Assembly (NCBI RefSeq): GCF_001424705.1 | Contig: NZ_LMRA01000034.1 | Location: 245,988 to 309,987 of the forward strand | DNA from: Methylobacterium sp. Leaf465 | GTDB lineage: Bacteria; Pseudomonadota; Alphaproteobacteria; Rhizobiales; Beijerinckiaceae | Direction: 5' to 3' | Length of the DNA stretch: 64,000 nt | Shown here: positions 28,852 through 38,482 of the stretch, one piece after another | How the letters are laid out: each line of letters opens with the position of its first letter | Numbering within the stretch: position 1 is the first letter of the stretch | Position numbers and translations under genes: made by a program | Notes under the pieces: generated by a model | Databases searched by the model: none | Told to the model about the DNA's origin: nothing | What the model saw: the letters and a program-made list of their open reading frames with translations, nothing else

Positions 28852-29775
28852 TCAGGCCGTCGGGCCGGGGCTGCTCGCGGCCACGCCCGGCCGTTCGGCC
28901 GGTGCCGGGCTGAAGATCCGCACCGCCTTCGGCACCACCTTGAAATGGGCGGGGGTGTAGGTCGACAATTCGCCATCGGTGTTCACGGGGCGCGGCTTCT
29001 TGGTCTTCACCACGATCTCAGTGGTGCTGAAGGCCCGCACGTCGGCCGCCTTGCCCTGGGTGCCCTTGCGCAGAGCCGGCAGGAGCATCAGCAGCCGCCA
29101 CCAATGGGCGACCTCCAGGCTATAGAAGTCGAGCTTGCCGTCGTCGACGGTGGCCGTCTCCTCGACGGTCATGCCGCCGCCGTAGTGACGTCCGTTGCCC
29201 ACCGAGACCTGGATGGTGCGCACCGTCTCGGTCTGACCGTCATGCTCGATGTAGACGGTGAAGGGCCGCATCCGCCGAAGCACGCGGACCGCCGCGATGC
29301 CGTAGCCGAGGGTGCCCCAGGTCTTCTTCGATTCCGCCGTGAGGTCGCCCGCGAGGTCCGCCGAGAAGCCGATGCTGGCGACGTTGAAGTAGTAGTGCCC
29401 GTTGACGCAGCCGAGATCGGCCGGGCGTGCCTCCGCGCTGGTGATGAGGCGAGCGGCCTCCACCGGGTCGACGGGCAGGCCGAGGGAGCGGGCGAGATCG
29501 TTGGCCGTGCCGAGGGGCAGGATGCCCAGGGGCAATCCCGTCTCGACCAGAGCGGGCGCGGCCGCGTTGAGGGTGCCGTCACCGCCACCGAGGATGACGA
29601 GATCGCAACCCTGCGCGTGACGCTTGATGACCGCAGTGCAGTCGGCGTCACCCGGCGGCTCGAAGGGTTCGATCCCTCCGGCGCGGAGGACGTCGCGGAC
29701 CTCGTCGAGGGAAAAGCTGCCGTTGCGGGCCTTCGGATTGACGAGGAGAAGCGCCTTGCGGGAGGGCGCGCTCAT
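28852..29775 (-). CDS. Diacylglycerol kinase (DagK/YegS) family lipid kinase
   Basis: A 307-residue soluble lipid kinase. The N-terminal nucleotide domain has KALLLVNPKARNG, LVILGGGDGTLNAA and LPLGTANDLARSLG, the conserved ATP- and substrate-binding motifs. The C-terminal domain has YYFNVASIGFSADLAG and VNTDGE near the end. It probably phosphorylates diacylglycerol or a related lipid. GGAG lies 8 bases before the ATG at 29775; a GTG at 29796 would add seven residues. The last 20 residues are Pro/Ala-rich. Confidence 0.9.
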   Translation of the reverse strand: MSAPSRKALLLVNPKARNGSFSLDEVRDVLRAGGIEPFEPPGDADCTAVIKRHAQGCDLVILGGGDGTLNAAAPALVETGLPLGILPLGTANDLARSLGLPVDPVEAARLITSAEARPADLGCVNGHYYFNVASIGFSADLAGDLTAESKKTWGTLGYGIAAVRVLRRMRPFTVYIEHDGQTETVRTIQVSVGNGRHYGGGMTVEETATVDDGKLDFYSLEVAHWWRLLMLLPALRKGTQGKAADVRAFSTTEIVVKTKKPRPVNTDGELSTYTPAHFKVVPKAVRIFSPAPAERPGVAASSPGPTA

Positions 29776-30190
29776 CGGGGGGCTCCGGTCTGGCACGGAT
29801 CAGGCTGACGATGTGGGAACGGGAAACAACGAGGGACCATGAGGCTCGACACCCTCCGGTGCGTTCGCGCCGCGTCAGCGCAAAAGCATGGAAGGGTCCG
29901 ACATCACGGTCAACGCCTCGACCGCCAGAGGGGCCCGGACCCGATCCACAAGGTGGGTTCAGGCTTGGCAATGACAAGAGCCCCCCGGCACAAGAGTCGG
30001 TGCCACGGCGCCTGGGTCCGTGCGCGACGCATCCCCGCAATCCTCGCACCCGTCCACACTTCCGAACCTGGGCCGAACCGTTGCGTGCGCATTCAGGGAA
30101 ACTTAGCGGCCGCACCCGACGTTTCATTCCGGTCGATCGGTCCCGCACGCGCTTTTCCGAAACCCCGGCCGCGACCCCGGTGATGATGCC
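29776..30190. other. 415-bp divergent intergenic region
   Basis: Lies between the lipid kinase gene and the NTF2-like protein gene. No convincing gene, RNA or promoter box is seen. Both flanking promoters must be here. Confidence 0.5.
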
Positions 30191-31105
30191 ATGCGCCACG
30201 GTCCAAGCTCCAACGGAACCGGTCTCGTCCGACTTGGCTTCGCCTCGTCCGTCGCGCTGATGAGCGCGGCTCTGTCCGTAGGAACGGCGCAGGCCCAGAC
30301 GCGCCCGGGTTGGGTCGACCCGCCGGCTCGACAGGCGGTGCAACCCGGCGCGGACAAGGCCGTCGGTGAGAAGCTGTCGCTCGAGAAATCCGCCTCCGAG
30401 AAGCCCGTGACCGAGAAGCCCGTGGCTGAGACGCCTGCGACGGCCAAGGCGCAGGCGGATGGCCCGTCGGCCCAGGACGCGGCGAGCGCCGAGCGGACGC
30501 CGATGGCCGCGCACCGGCGGCGCGTGGCAGGATCCGCCGACGGCCGCCGTGCGGCGACCCGCGAGGGACGCGCCGCGCCGGAGCGCCTGCATATCCGCCC
30601 GCGCCTGGCCGACACGCCCACCCCGATGGCATCACCGGCGGCGGCCTCGGACGCACGCTTCCCCGAATGGGCCGCCGCCGCGACGCGCCTGACCGACCGG
30701 TACCTGGACAACGTCTCGGCCTCCGGGGACGCGATGGTGGTGAACGCGCCGCGATTCTACGCCGAGCGGGTCCGTTTCCACGGCCGCACCCTGTCACTGG
30801 CGGCCCTCATCGCCGAGAAGCGCCGCTTCGTCCGGCGCTGGCCCGAGCGTCACTACGAGGCACAGGGCGGAGCGACCCGAACGGCCTGCAACGCGGCGAG
30901 CGCGACCTGCATCGTCCACACCACCTTCAATTTCCGCGCCGACAACCCGGGGCGCGGCGTGCGTTCGCAGGGCGTATCCGAACTCACACTGACCATCAGC
31001 TTCGCCGGGGAGCGCCCGCTGATCATCGCCGAGTCGAGCCGCGTGCTGCGCCGCTATGGTGCGGGGCCGCAGAGCGCTATAGCGAATGCGCAGCGCGGTG
31101 CCTGA
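30191..31105 (+). CDS. Exported protein with C-terminal NTF2-like domain
   Basis: A 304-residue protein with a signal peptide (segment LGFASSVALMSAALSVGTAQA), a low-complexity middle containing five EKxxx pentapeptides (residues 60-84) and an Arg-rich stretch. The C-terminal domain of about 130 residues has RFYAERVRFHGRTLS and RFVRRWPERHYEA. The FY-V-F-G then RF-x-x-RWP-R-Y pattern is typical of an NTF2-like/SnoaL-fold domain found in many proteobacterial envelope proteins. Two cysteines (CNAASATC) may form a disulfide. The precise role is unknown. The SNase-fold gene follows 47 bp downstream. Confidence 0.75.
   Translation: MRHGPSSNGTGLVRLGFASSVALMSAALSVGTAQAQTRPGWVDPPARQAVQPGADKAVGEKLSLEKSASEKPVTEKPVAETPATAKAQADGPSAQDAASAERTPMAAHRRRVAGSADGRRAATREGRAAPERLHIRPRLADTPTPMASPAAASDARFPEWAAAATRLTDRYLDNVSASGDAMVVNAPRFYAERVRFHGRTLSLAALIAEKRRFVRRWPERHYEAQGGATRTACNAASATCIVHTTFNFRADNPGRGVRSQGVSELTLTISFAGERPLIIAESSRVLRRYGAGPQSAIANAQRGA
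30368..30442 (+). repeat. Five 15-bp degenerate repeats coding EKxxx pentapeptides
   Basis: Successive units encode EKLSL, EKSAS, EKPVT, EKPVA and ETPAT, in the linker between signal peptide and folded domain. Units three and four are nearly identical in DNA (GAGAAGCCCGTG). Confidence 0.7.
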
Positions 31106-31152
31106 GGCCGGCCCGTCGCGATCGGTGCGTCATACCCGGAGTTCTGCGCATC

Positions 31153-32379
31153 TTGGATGATCGAAATCCACCCTCGCCGGGACTGGGTGAGGCGCGACGG
31201 GACGGGGCGGCCTCGGAGCGTGAGGCCTTGCGCCTGCGTATCGCCCGAGCCGTCACGCAGGCAGGCGCCTATCCGGTGGCAGAGCGCACGCTCGCGCTCC
31301 TGGCGGAAGCGGCCCTCGCGCCCAGCCCGGAGCCGCCCGGCTACCGCGTGATCGATCGGACGGGCGCACCGCGTCACGTCACCGAGGCGGACGGGGCCCT
31401 GGTTCCGATGGATTTGCCGGCCCTCCTCGCGGAACTCCGAGACCGGCACCCCGCCCTGTTCCGGCCGATTCCCGCGCCGGAACCCGAGTCCGCGCCGGAG
31501 CCCGTTCCGACGGAGGATTTCCGAATGGCGACGGCGCGGTTCGTCGAGGCGCAGTCGGTTCTCGCACGGTCTCTGGTCACGCGCTCGGCCACCCGAAGCC
31601 GTGCCCTCGCCACCTCCCTGTCCAGTCGCTTCGCGACGCTCCGGCGCAGCCGGGTCGCGTCTTCGCCGGCTGAGGCGGTCGCGCCGGGACCCGCGGCCGA
31701 CCCCGCGGAACCGAGCCGGGCCGGCCTCGTCGCCGGCCGCGTCCGAGAGGGGGCGCAGCGCGTCGGCGGCTATGCCCGCGGTCGCCTCGCCGACAGCGCC
31801 TCGCGTCTCGGCGAAGTCGCCCGCGACCGCAACGTGATGCGCGATGCCCTATCCCGGCGCGCCCTCCCGATCGGACTCGGCGCCGCTGCGCTCGTGGCCC
31901 TCCTCGCCGTCTTCGGAGGGCGGACGCCGCAGGAGACCGCTTCGCCCGATACGGGGGGACCGGCTCAATCCCCGCCGCAGGCCTCGTCCACAGCGGCGCC
32001 GCCGAGCGCGCCCGACATGAGTCCCGCTCTGCCGGAGGAAACGCCTCCGAAACCGGCCTCGGCCAACGAGATCCGTGGTCCGGTGGAGGTCATCGATACC
32101 GCGACCCTGCGGGTCGGCGGCAAGCTCGTGCGCCTCTTCGGGGTGGAGTGGGTGCGCGGCGGACAGGCTGACGAACTCACCCGCTACCTGGCCGGCCGTA
32201 CCGTGACCTGCCAGCCGGTGGCCGGCAGCGAGGCCCGCCTGTGCGCGGTGGACGGGCGCGACCTCTCCGAGGTGGTGCTGTTCAACGGCGGCGGCCGCGC
32301 CTCACCCGAGGCGACGCCTGACCTCGTGGCCGCCGAAGACCATGCCCGTGCCGAGCGCCTTGGAGTTTGGGGACGCTGA
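31153..32379 (+). CDS. Membrane protein with C-terminal staphylococcal-nuclease-like fold
   Basis: A 408-residue protein. The N-terminal 225 residues are cytoplasmic, Arg- and Ala-rich with long amphipathic helices (VREGAQRVGGYARGRLADSA). One membrane helix (LPIGLGAAALVALLAVFGG, about 237-255) and a Pro-rich linker precede an SNase-fold domain (GPVEVIDTATLRVGGKLV, RLFGVEW). Of the nuclease catalytic residues the first Arg (VRLFG) is kept, but the position of the general-base Glu is occupied by Arg, so nuclease activity is unlikely. The TTG start is inferred: GGAG lies 11 bases upstream and no ATG stands before the first conserved-looking residue. The function is not known. Confidence 0.7.
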   Translation: MDDRNPPSPGLGEARRDGAASEREALRLRIARAVTQAGAYPVAERTLALLAEAALAPSPEPPGYRVIDRTGAPRHVTEADGALVPMDLPALLAELRDRHPALFRPIPAPEPESAPEPVPTEDFRMATARFVEAQSVLARSLVTRSATRSRALATSLSSRFATLRRSRVASSPAEAVAPGPAADPAEPSRAGLVAGRVREGAQRVGGYARGRLADSASRLGEVARDRNVMRDALSRRALPIGLGAAALVALLAVFGGRTPQETASPDTGGPAQSPPQASSTAAPPSAPDMSPALPEETPPKPASANEIRGPVEVIDTATLRVGGKLVRLFGVEWVRGGQADELTRYLAGRTVTCQPVAGSEARLCAVDGRDLSEVVLFNGGGRASPEATPDLVAAEDHARAERLGVWGR

Positions 32380-32482
32380 CACCCTGACCTTGGTCGCCTC
32401 CGCGCCCAGGACGCACCCGACACCCTTGCGTCGCACGATCCGGCCGGTCTCAATGCCGGCGGGATCGTCGGGGGAACGGGGC

Positions 32483-33463
32483 ATGGATTTCTCTGTGGGC
32501 GTGAGCGTCGCGGCGGTGGTGCTCGTGGCGCTCGTCGTCGTGACCCTCGGGATCGGCATCAACATCGTCCCGCAGGGGCACGTCTACACCGTGGAGCGGT
32601 TCGGCAAGTACCACCGCAGCCTGGAATCCGGCCTCGGCCTCATCGCCCCCTACGTCGAGCGAATCGGCCGGCGGGTGAACGTGATGGAGCAGGTCATCGA
32701 CGTGCCGAGCCAAGAGGCCTTCACCCGCGACAATGCCGGGGTGCGGATCGATGCCGTGGTGTTCTACCAGGTGCTCGATGCAGCCCGAGCCTCCTACGAG
32801 GTCTCCAACCTCGAGGTCGCGATGATGACTCTGACGATGACCAACATCCGCACGGTGGTCGGCTCCATGGATCTCGACCAACTCCTGTCCCACCGCGACG
32901 AAATCAACGAGCGCCTGCTGCGGGTGATGGATGTCGCCGCCTCACCCTGGGGCGTGAAGATGACCCGCATCGAGATCAAGGACATCGTGCCGCCCGCCGA
33001 CCTCGCCGGCGCGATGGCGCGGCAGATGAAGGCCGAGCGCGAGAAGCGCGCCTCTGTGCTGGAGGCGGAGGGGCACCGGCAAGCCGAGATCCTGCGTGCG
33101 GAGGGGCGCAAGCAATCGGCGATCCTGGAGGCGGAAGGGCGCAAGGAGGCGGCCTTTCGCGATGCGGAGGCGCGGGAGCGCGGAGCGGAGGCCGAGGCGC
33201 GGGCGACCCAGCTCGTCAGCGAGGCCATCGCCAAGGGCGACCTCGCGGCAGCGAATTTCCTCGTGGCCGAGAAGTATGTCGAGGCGGTCAAGGCCATCGC
33301 CACCGCGCCGAACCAGCGCGTGGTGGTGGTACCGATCGAGGCGGCGGCCCTCGCGGGCACCCTGGGCGGCATCGCCGAGATCACCCGCAGCGTCTTTGGC
33401 GAGGGGGCTCCTGCCCGGAAGAGCGCGGGCCTGCCTCCGAATGTCGGCGGTTCGGCGCGATGA
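32483..33463 (+). CDS. SPFH/Band 7 (stomatin-like) membrane protein
   Basis: A 326-residue protein with one N-terminal membrane helix (about 3-25) and an SPFH domain beginning INIVPQGHVYTVERFGKYHR. It continues with VIDVPSQEAFTRDNAGVRIDAVVFY and DVAASPWGVKMTRIEIKDI, then a long Ala/Glu/Arg-rich coiled coil (about 190-250). It belongs to the QmcA/stomatin group that forms large membrane assemblies with NfeD partners. The ATG at 32483 follows GGGGAACGGGG. Its stop overlaps the nfeD start (ATGA). Confidence 0.93.
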   Translation: MDFSVGVSVAAVVLVALVVVTLGIGINIVPQGHVYTVERFGKYHRSLESGLGLIAPYVERIGRRVNVMEQVIDVPSQEAFTRDNAGVRIDAVVFYQVLDAARASYEVSNLEVAMMTLTMTNIRTVVGSMDLDQLLSHRDEINERLLRVMDVAASPWGVKMTRIEIKDIVPPADLAGAMARQMKAEREKRASVLEAEGHRQAEILRAEGRKQSAILEAEGRKEAAFRDAEARERGAEAEARATQLVSEAIAKGDLAAANFLVAEKYVEAVKAIATAPNQRVVVVPIEAAALAGTLGGIAEITRSVFGEGAPARKSAGLPPNVGGSAR

Positions 33464-33894
33464 TCGCGTCGTTCGTCGACGCGATCGGCCCGGCCTGGAC
33501 CTGGATCCTGGTCGGCCTCGTGCTGATGGGAACCGAACTCGTTGCCTCGGGAGTGTTCCTGCTCTGGCTCGGTCTCGCAGCCGTGGTCACGGGGCTGCAA
33601 AGTCTCCTCGTGCCGATGCCCTGGCAGGGACAGCTGCTGCTGTTCGCCGTCCTGTCGGTGGCCTTCGCGGTGGTCGCGAGCCGCCGGACCAAGAACGGTC
33701 CGAGCGCCCTGAACCAGGGCGCCCAGGGCCTCGTCGGGCGGGACTATTCCCTCGTGGCACCGATCGTCGCCGGCGAGGGTCGGATTCGCGTCAACGACAC
33801 CCTCTGGCGCGTCACCGGCCCGGATGCGCCGATGGGCGCCCGGGTGCGGGTGACGGGGGTGGAAGGCACGCTGCTCACGGTCGTGCCGGTTTAG
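33460..33894 (+). CDS. NfeD family membrane protein
   Basis: A 144-residue partner of the upstream SPFH protein: three hydrophobic helices in the first 72 residues and a C-terminal OB-fold (GAQGLVGRDYSLVAPI, RVNDTLWRVTG). This is the short NfeD1b-type without the ClpP-like protease domain. The four-base overlap with the upstream gene implies coupling. The pair resembles QmcA-YbbK of E. coli, a membrane quality-control module. Confidence 0.92.
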   Translation: MIASFVDAIGPAWTWILVGLVLMGTELVASGVFLLWLGLAAVVTGLQSLLVPMPWQGQLLLFAVLSVAFAVVASRRTKNGPSALNQGAQGLVGRDYSLVAPIVAGEGRIRVNDTLWRVTGPDAPMGARVRVTGVEGTLLTVVPV

Positions 33895-34029
33895 GCACCG
33901 GCACCCCCTCGGGGATCGCGCCCCTGGCCTCCACGAATCGGCACGCGATTGAGACGGGGAACCACTTCTCCTAGAAGCAGCGCTGTCGTCTTGCCGGCGC
34001 CGCGTCGCGCCCCTGTGATGGGAGTTCTC

Positions 34030-35499
34030 ATGAGCAGCTTGAAGTTCGGGACGAGCGGTCTGCGTGGGCTGGTCACCGACCTGGTGGGCTGGCCGAGCTA
34101 CGCCTATGCGAGGGCCTTCTTCCACTCCGTCGCCGAGACGACCGGCACCGGTCGCACCGTCGTGATCGGGCGAGACCTGCGCGACAGCAGCCCCGGCATC
34201 GCCGCCACGGTGGCGGCCGCCGCCACGGGCGCCGGCTTCACGGCCATCGATTGCGGCGCGCTGCCGACGCCGGCCCTGGCTCTGGAAGCGCTTCGGCGCG
34301 GCGTCTGTGCCGTGATGGTCACCGGCAGCCACATTCCGGAGGACCGGAACGGTCTGAAATTCTACCGGCCCGACGGTGAGATCACCAAGACCGATGAGGC
34401 TGCGATCCTGGCGGCCCTCGGCGACGTCTCCACGGAGGGCGCCATGGCGGCGGCCGATTCCGCTGCGCCGGAGCCCGGCGCGACGGACCGTTACCGTCAG
34501 CGCTATTGCGGATCGTTCCCGTCCGACATCTTGGCCGGCCTCAGGATCGCGGTCTACCAGCAGAGTTCCGTGGCGCGCGACCTGCTCGTGGAACTGCTGA
34601 CGGCGTTGGGCGCGGACGTGACCTCGATCGGGCGCGCGGACCGCTTCGTTCCCATCGACACGGAGGCCCATCGCCCTGAGGACATCGCCTTCATCCGCGA
34701 TGCCACGGCGTCGGGCGATTTCGACGCCCTGGTGACGACGGATGGCGACGCGGACCGGCCACTGGTTGCGGATGCTGCCGGACGAATCCTGCGGGGGGAT
34801 GTTCTCGGGCTGATCACGGCGCGGTATCTCGGCGTCGATACCGTCGTCGTGCCGGTCACGGCGGGCTCGGCCATCGAGCATGCGGGCGGGTTCCGGCAGG
34901 TGCTGCGCACCAGGGTCGGCTCGCCCTACGTCATCGCCGGCATGGCCCAGGCGGAGACGGAGGGCGCCGACGCCGTTGTCGGCTTTGAGGCGAATGGTGG
35001 CTTCCTGCTCGGTTCGGACGTGACCCTCGATGGCCGAACCCTGCCCGCGCTGCCGACCCGCGATGCGATGCTGCCGATTCTGGCGACCCTGGCCGCGGCG
35101 CGCAAAGCCGGACTGTCGCTCGCGGACCTCGTCGCATCCCTCTCCGTGGGCGAGACCGCCAGCGACCGCCTGCCCAATACGCCGGCCGAGAAGAGCGGCG
35201 CCTTCCTGCGGCAACTCGGCGAGGAGACGTATCGGCGGGATTTCGTTCGGCCGATCGGTGAGCCGCGCGCCATCGACGAGCAGGATGGCGTGAGGATGGA
35301 GCTTGATGGCGGACGCACCATCCACTTCCGCGCCTCCGGCAACGCGCCCGAACTGCGCTGCTACGCCGAGGCGGGAACGGCCGGAGAGGCGGAGGACCTG
35401 GTCCGCTGGGGATTGGCGGCCGCGGCGGCCGCGATGACGATGGGCGCGCCGGGCTCGGGCTCGGGCTCCGCGCCGCACGGATCGGCGTTCGGCCCCTGA
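34030..35499 (+). CDS. Phosphomannomutase/phosphoglucomutase family phosphohexomutase
   Basis: A 489-residue alpha-D-phosphohexomutase. Four family motifs are present: LKFGTSGLRG near the start, the phosphoserine loop TGSHIPEDRNGLKFY (Ser100), the Mg2+-binding TDGDADRP (about 237-244), and the sugar- and phosphate-binding FEANGGF and RASGNAPELR. It should interconvert hexose 1- and 6-phosphates for polysaccharide synthesis; mannose, glucose or glucosamine preference is not decided. GGAG five bases before the ATG at 34030 sets the start. The last 15 residues are a Gly/Ser tail. Confidence 0.92.
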   Translation: MSSLKFGTSGLRGLVTDLVGWPSYAYARAFFHSVAETTGTGRTVVIGRDLRDSSPGIAATVAAAATGAGFTAIDCGALPTPALALEALRRGVCAVMVTGSHIPEDRNGLKFYRPDGEITKTDEAAILAALGDVSTEGAMAAADSAAPEPGATDRYRQRYCGSFPSDILAGLRIAVYQQSSVARDLLVELLTALGADVTSIGRADRFVPIDTEAHRPEDIAFIRDATASGDFDALVTTDGDADRPLVADAAGRILRGDVLGLITARYLGVDTVVVPVTAGSAIEHAGGFRQVLRTRVGSPYVIAGMAQAETEGADAVVGFEANGGFLLGSDVTLDGRTLPALPTRDAMLPILATLAAARKAGLSLADLVASLSVGETASDRLPNTPAEKSGAFLRQLGEETYRRDFVRPIGEPRAIDEQDGVRMELDGGRTIHFRASGNAPELRCYAEAGTAGEAEDLVRWGLAAAAAAMTMGAPGSGSGSAPHGSAFGP

Positions 35500-35560
35500 A
35501 CTTGAGGAGCCGCCGGCGTAACCCGGCGGCCTCGGCGCGCCGGGGCCGTGAGGCTCGACC

Positions 35561-38482
35561 TCATCCGAACGCGCCCACCTCGTGCTGGATCATGCCCGAG
35601 ATCTCGCGCACCCGCTGGAAGCTGCGCCGGATCGGCTCGAACAGCGTCTTGTGCTCGGCCTCGTAGGTACCGACGTCGCGCGGGCCCGCCGGTTCGCCGA
35701 AGTTCAGGCCGAGGGTCGGATCCGGGGTGATCGGGAAGATGTCCTCCAGCAGCGTGAGGCAGCCGTCGATGTCGAGGCGCAGGAAGCGCTCGATCAGCGC
35801 TTCGCGGCTCACGCCCGATTGCGGTCGGAAACCCGGAATGTGCACGGCCAGGAACCAGATCCGGTGGATCAGCGCGAGGCGGATCGCGTGCAGCAGGGTC
35901 AGGCGGGCCGACATCCGGCCGAGGTCGGGAGCGGCGACCTGCAGGTTGAGCCAGTCGCAGGTGAGGCGGCCGAAGAGGTGGCGCAGGTCGGGGGCGAGCC
36001 GCAGCCGGTCGAGGGCGTTGGCGATCACCACGAGTTCCTCGCGCCGGCCGTCGCGCTGGGTGCGCCGGGCCCGCTCCAGCCACACCGCCGGGTCGAGCGT
36101 GTCGATATACGCGCGCAGCACGTCGAGGTCGGAGACGCTGGCCGCGTGCTGCACGAGTCGGAAGGCCCGGGAGAAGCGTACGGAATCCCGGCGCATGTCA
36201 CGGAACAGGTCCGGGGTCCGGCCGGCCGCCCGGCCGACGCCGTGCAGGGAATTGGCCAGGAAGCCGAGCTGCTGCAGGATCGCGTTGTTGGGAATCGCCC
36301 GCATCTGTCGCGGATGGGTGATCATGGTCGGGCCGCCGCCATCGGTCTGGCGGGCGACGGGCCGGGAGCCCGTGCGGTCGAGGAGGCTCGGACCGAAGGT
36401 CCCCAGCAGGGCGGCGTAGCCGGGATCGTCCACCAGCGCCTCCATGTCCTGGCGTACCACGGTGAAGAACTCGGCGGCGAAATCCGGCTCGGCGTAGATC
36501 GGGTCGTCGGTCTCGTCGGCCCCGTTGGCGGGATCGGAGAGGACATAGTCGGCGAAGCTGTCGTCGTCGTCGGTGTCGAAGGCGAAGACGTGCTCGGCGA
36601 TGCGCTCCACCGTGGCCTCGGCCAGGGGCAGGGTGCCGAACATCAGGTAGCCGTCCGAGCCCTGGAAGCTCGATTCGAGGCGTACCCGGATCCCGGCATT
36701 CCGGTTGCGCCGACGCGAATCCTCCGGGGCGAGATAGGCGAGGCGGTCGCGCAGGGAGCTGGGATGCGCGCCCCGGCCGATGGATTCGCCGTGGGTGTCG
36801 AAGATCGCGAGTTCCACGCCCGTGAGATCGTTCTGCACCATCAGCTCGGTGATGCGCAGGCGCAGGCGCTCGATCCAGAAGCTCGCCGCGAGCTGGCCGA
36901 CATAGCGCCCGGAATCGGAATAGCCGAACTGTACCGTCAGTCGGCCGATGCGCTTGAGATATTGCCGCCAATGCGGGTTGCGGAGTGCATCGTCGAGGAC
37001 CCGGATGCCCTGTTCGAGGGCGCTGGCCGTCTCGAACAGCGGCGTGATCTCGACCCTGTCGGCGATGCCGTAGTGCCGCGCCAGCCAGAGGGCGGCCAGC
37101 AGCGTGTAGCCGGTCTCGGTCTCGGCGATCAGGAAGCGGACCGGGTGGGTGCCGTCCACGTGCTTGAGGATCTGGGTGATCGTCATCATCAGCCGGGCGG
37201 CCGAGGCCCGCTCGGCGGCGAGCGCGCCGAAATCCACGTCCACCGCCTGCACGTCGTTGAGCAGCGCGTGGATGGTGGCGAGGTGCGAACGGCGCTGGGC
37301 GGCGTCCGTGGGTTCACCTTCGAGATCGGTGACGCGCCGCACCGCGTTGTGGATCTGGCTGGCGTTCAGCCGGAAATGCGGCAGGGCGTTCGAGAGACCG
37401 TGGGTGGCGATGCCGGACCGCAGCAGGGCGATGCTGCGCTGGTCGGCCTCGGATTCGGCCGCCCCGAGGGCGCCCGCGAGTCCGGCCAGGATCGCGCTGG
37501 CATCGGTCTGGGCCCGTTCGCGCTCGATGATCAGGGCGAGGGCGAAGCGATGCACCGCCTCCAGGGACGGCTTGGTTCCGAGCCGGGGCGCGACGGCGAG
37601 CTGGCGGTTCACGGCGGCGAGGGCGTTCCCCGTGAGGTCGCGCACCACCTGGGTCGCGGGCACCTGGGGGAGGTGGCGCATGACCCGATCGAGCTGCATC
37701 CGCTTGGATTCGAGGCGATAGCGCAGGGTGTCCCACCAGCCGATATCGGTGCGCCCGTCGGTGTCGCACCCGACCCAGCTCGCGATCGCGAAGGGTTTCG
37801 GGACGAGCTCCGTCCAGCGGTCGGGCCAGCGCGCCCGGGCCGCATCGAGGAGCATGGCGTTGAAGCCGTCGACGGCGGTGCGACCGTGATTGGCCGCGAT
37901 GCAGGCCTGCTCGAACTCGTCGTCGAGGCTGATGTTCGGGTCGGGCCGGGTCGAGAGGGCGGCCGCGCGTGCGAGCAGCGGCGCGCGGGCGGCGCCCTCG
38001 GCCTGGCTCGCCGCCTGGGCGATCAGGGCGGCGACGGCGCGCGGCATCCCGAAGGTCGGATGGGCGGTGAAGACCACGGCGAAGCCCGTGCGGCCCACGA
38101 GGTCCCGGAAGGTCTCGAAATCGCCCTGGCGCGCGGGGACCGCCGCCACGAGACGGGCGGCCATCCGGCTGTCGGGCGCCGACACCGCGTCCCGGTCCAG
38201 CCCCACATAGGCGCGCAGGCGCTCGGCGCGGGACGCCAGGGACTGGGATCGCAGCCGGGGAAACAGGTCGTCCAGGTCGTCCTCGCCGATCTCGCCCCGG
38301 TCGAAGCGCCGGGTGATGGCGAGCGTGACCGCGAGCACGGGATTGCGGAACGGATCCTCCGCCGCCTGCTCGCGGGATTCCTCGATCAGCCGCAGGAGGT
38401 CGCGCTCCAGGCTCTCCGCCCCCTGCGGATCAGGGCCGGGGTCGTGGGCGGCATCGGCCGGATTGAGGTCATGCATGCGCAT
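35561..38482 (-). CDS. Divergent phosphoenolpyruvate carboxylase homologue
   Basis: A 973-residue protein that aligns by eye over the PEPC fold: TAHPTFG with His141 (the proposed catalytic His), GYSDSGRYVGQLAASFWIE (about 518), FDTHGESIGRGAHPSS (about 557) and MRAIPNNAILQQLGF (about 727). Several otherwise invariant features differ. The Lys after GYSDSG/A is Arg; the first Arg of the FHGRGGxxGRGG loop is His; the tryptophan of RAIPW is replaced; and the C-terminal QNTG is absent (the protein ends VGAFG). In methylotrophs with the serine cycle a canonical PEPC fixes CO2, and this is probably a second paralogue. Whether it carboxylates PEP is open. AAGG stands 7 bases before the ATG. Confidence 0.8.
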   Translation of the reverse strand: MRMHDLNPADAAHDPGPDPQGAESLERDLLRLIEESREQAAEDPFRNPVLAVTLAITRRFDRGEIGEDDLDDLFPRLRSQSLASRAERLRAYVGLDRDAVSAPDSRMAARLVAAVPARQGDFETFRDLVGRTGFAVVFTAHPTFGMPRAVAALIAQAASQAEGAARAPLLARAAALSTRPDPNISLDDEFEQACIAANHGRTAVDGFNAMLLDAARARWPDRWTELVPKPFAIASWVGCDTDGRTDIGWWDTLRYRLESKRMQLDRVMRHLPQVPATQVVRDLTGNALAAVNRQLAVAPRLGTKPSLEAVHRFALALIIERERAQTDASAILAGLAGALGAAESEADQRSIALLRSGIATHGLSNALPHFRLNASQIHNAVRRVTDLEGEPTDAAQRRSHLATIHALLNDVQAVDVDFGALAAERASAARLMMTITQILKHVDGTHPVRFLIAETETGYTLLAALWLARHYGIADRVEITPLFETASALEQGIRVLDDALRNPHWRQYLKRIGRLTVQFGYSDSGRYVGQLAASFWIERLRLRITELMVQNDLTGVELAIFDTHGESIGRGAHPSSLRDRLAYLAPEDSRRRNRNAGIRVRLESSFQGSDGYLMFGTLPLAEATVERIAEHVFAFDTDDDDSFADYVLSDPANGADETDDPIYAEPDFAAEFFTVVRQDMEALVDDPGYAALLGTFGPSLLDRTGSRPVARQTDGGGPTMITHPRQMRAIPNNAILQQLGFLANSLHGVGRAAGRTPDLFRDMRRDSVRFSRAFRLVQHAASVSDLDVLRAYIDTLDPAVWLERARRTQRDGRREELVVIANALDRLRLAPDLRHLFGRLTCDWLNLQVAAPDLGRMSARLTLLHAIRLALIHRIWFLAVHIPGFRPQSGVSREALIERFLRLDIDGCLTLLEDIFPITPDPTLGLNFGEPAGPRDVGTYEAEHKTLFEPIRRSFQRVREISGMIQHEVGAFG

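Noticed and set aside
29811..30260. 149-codon frame in the gap before the NTF2-like protein
   Set aside because: No ribosome binding site, arginine/proline-rich composition without structure, and it overlaps the start of a better supported gene.
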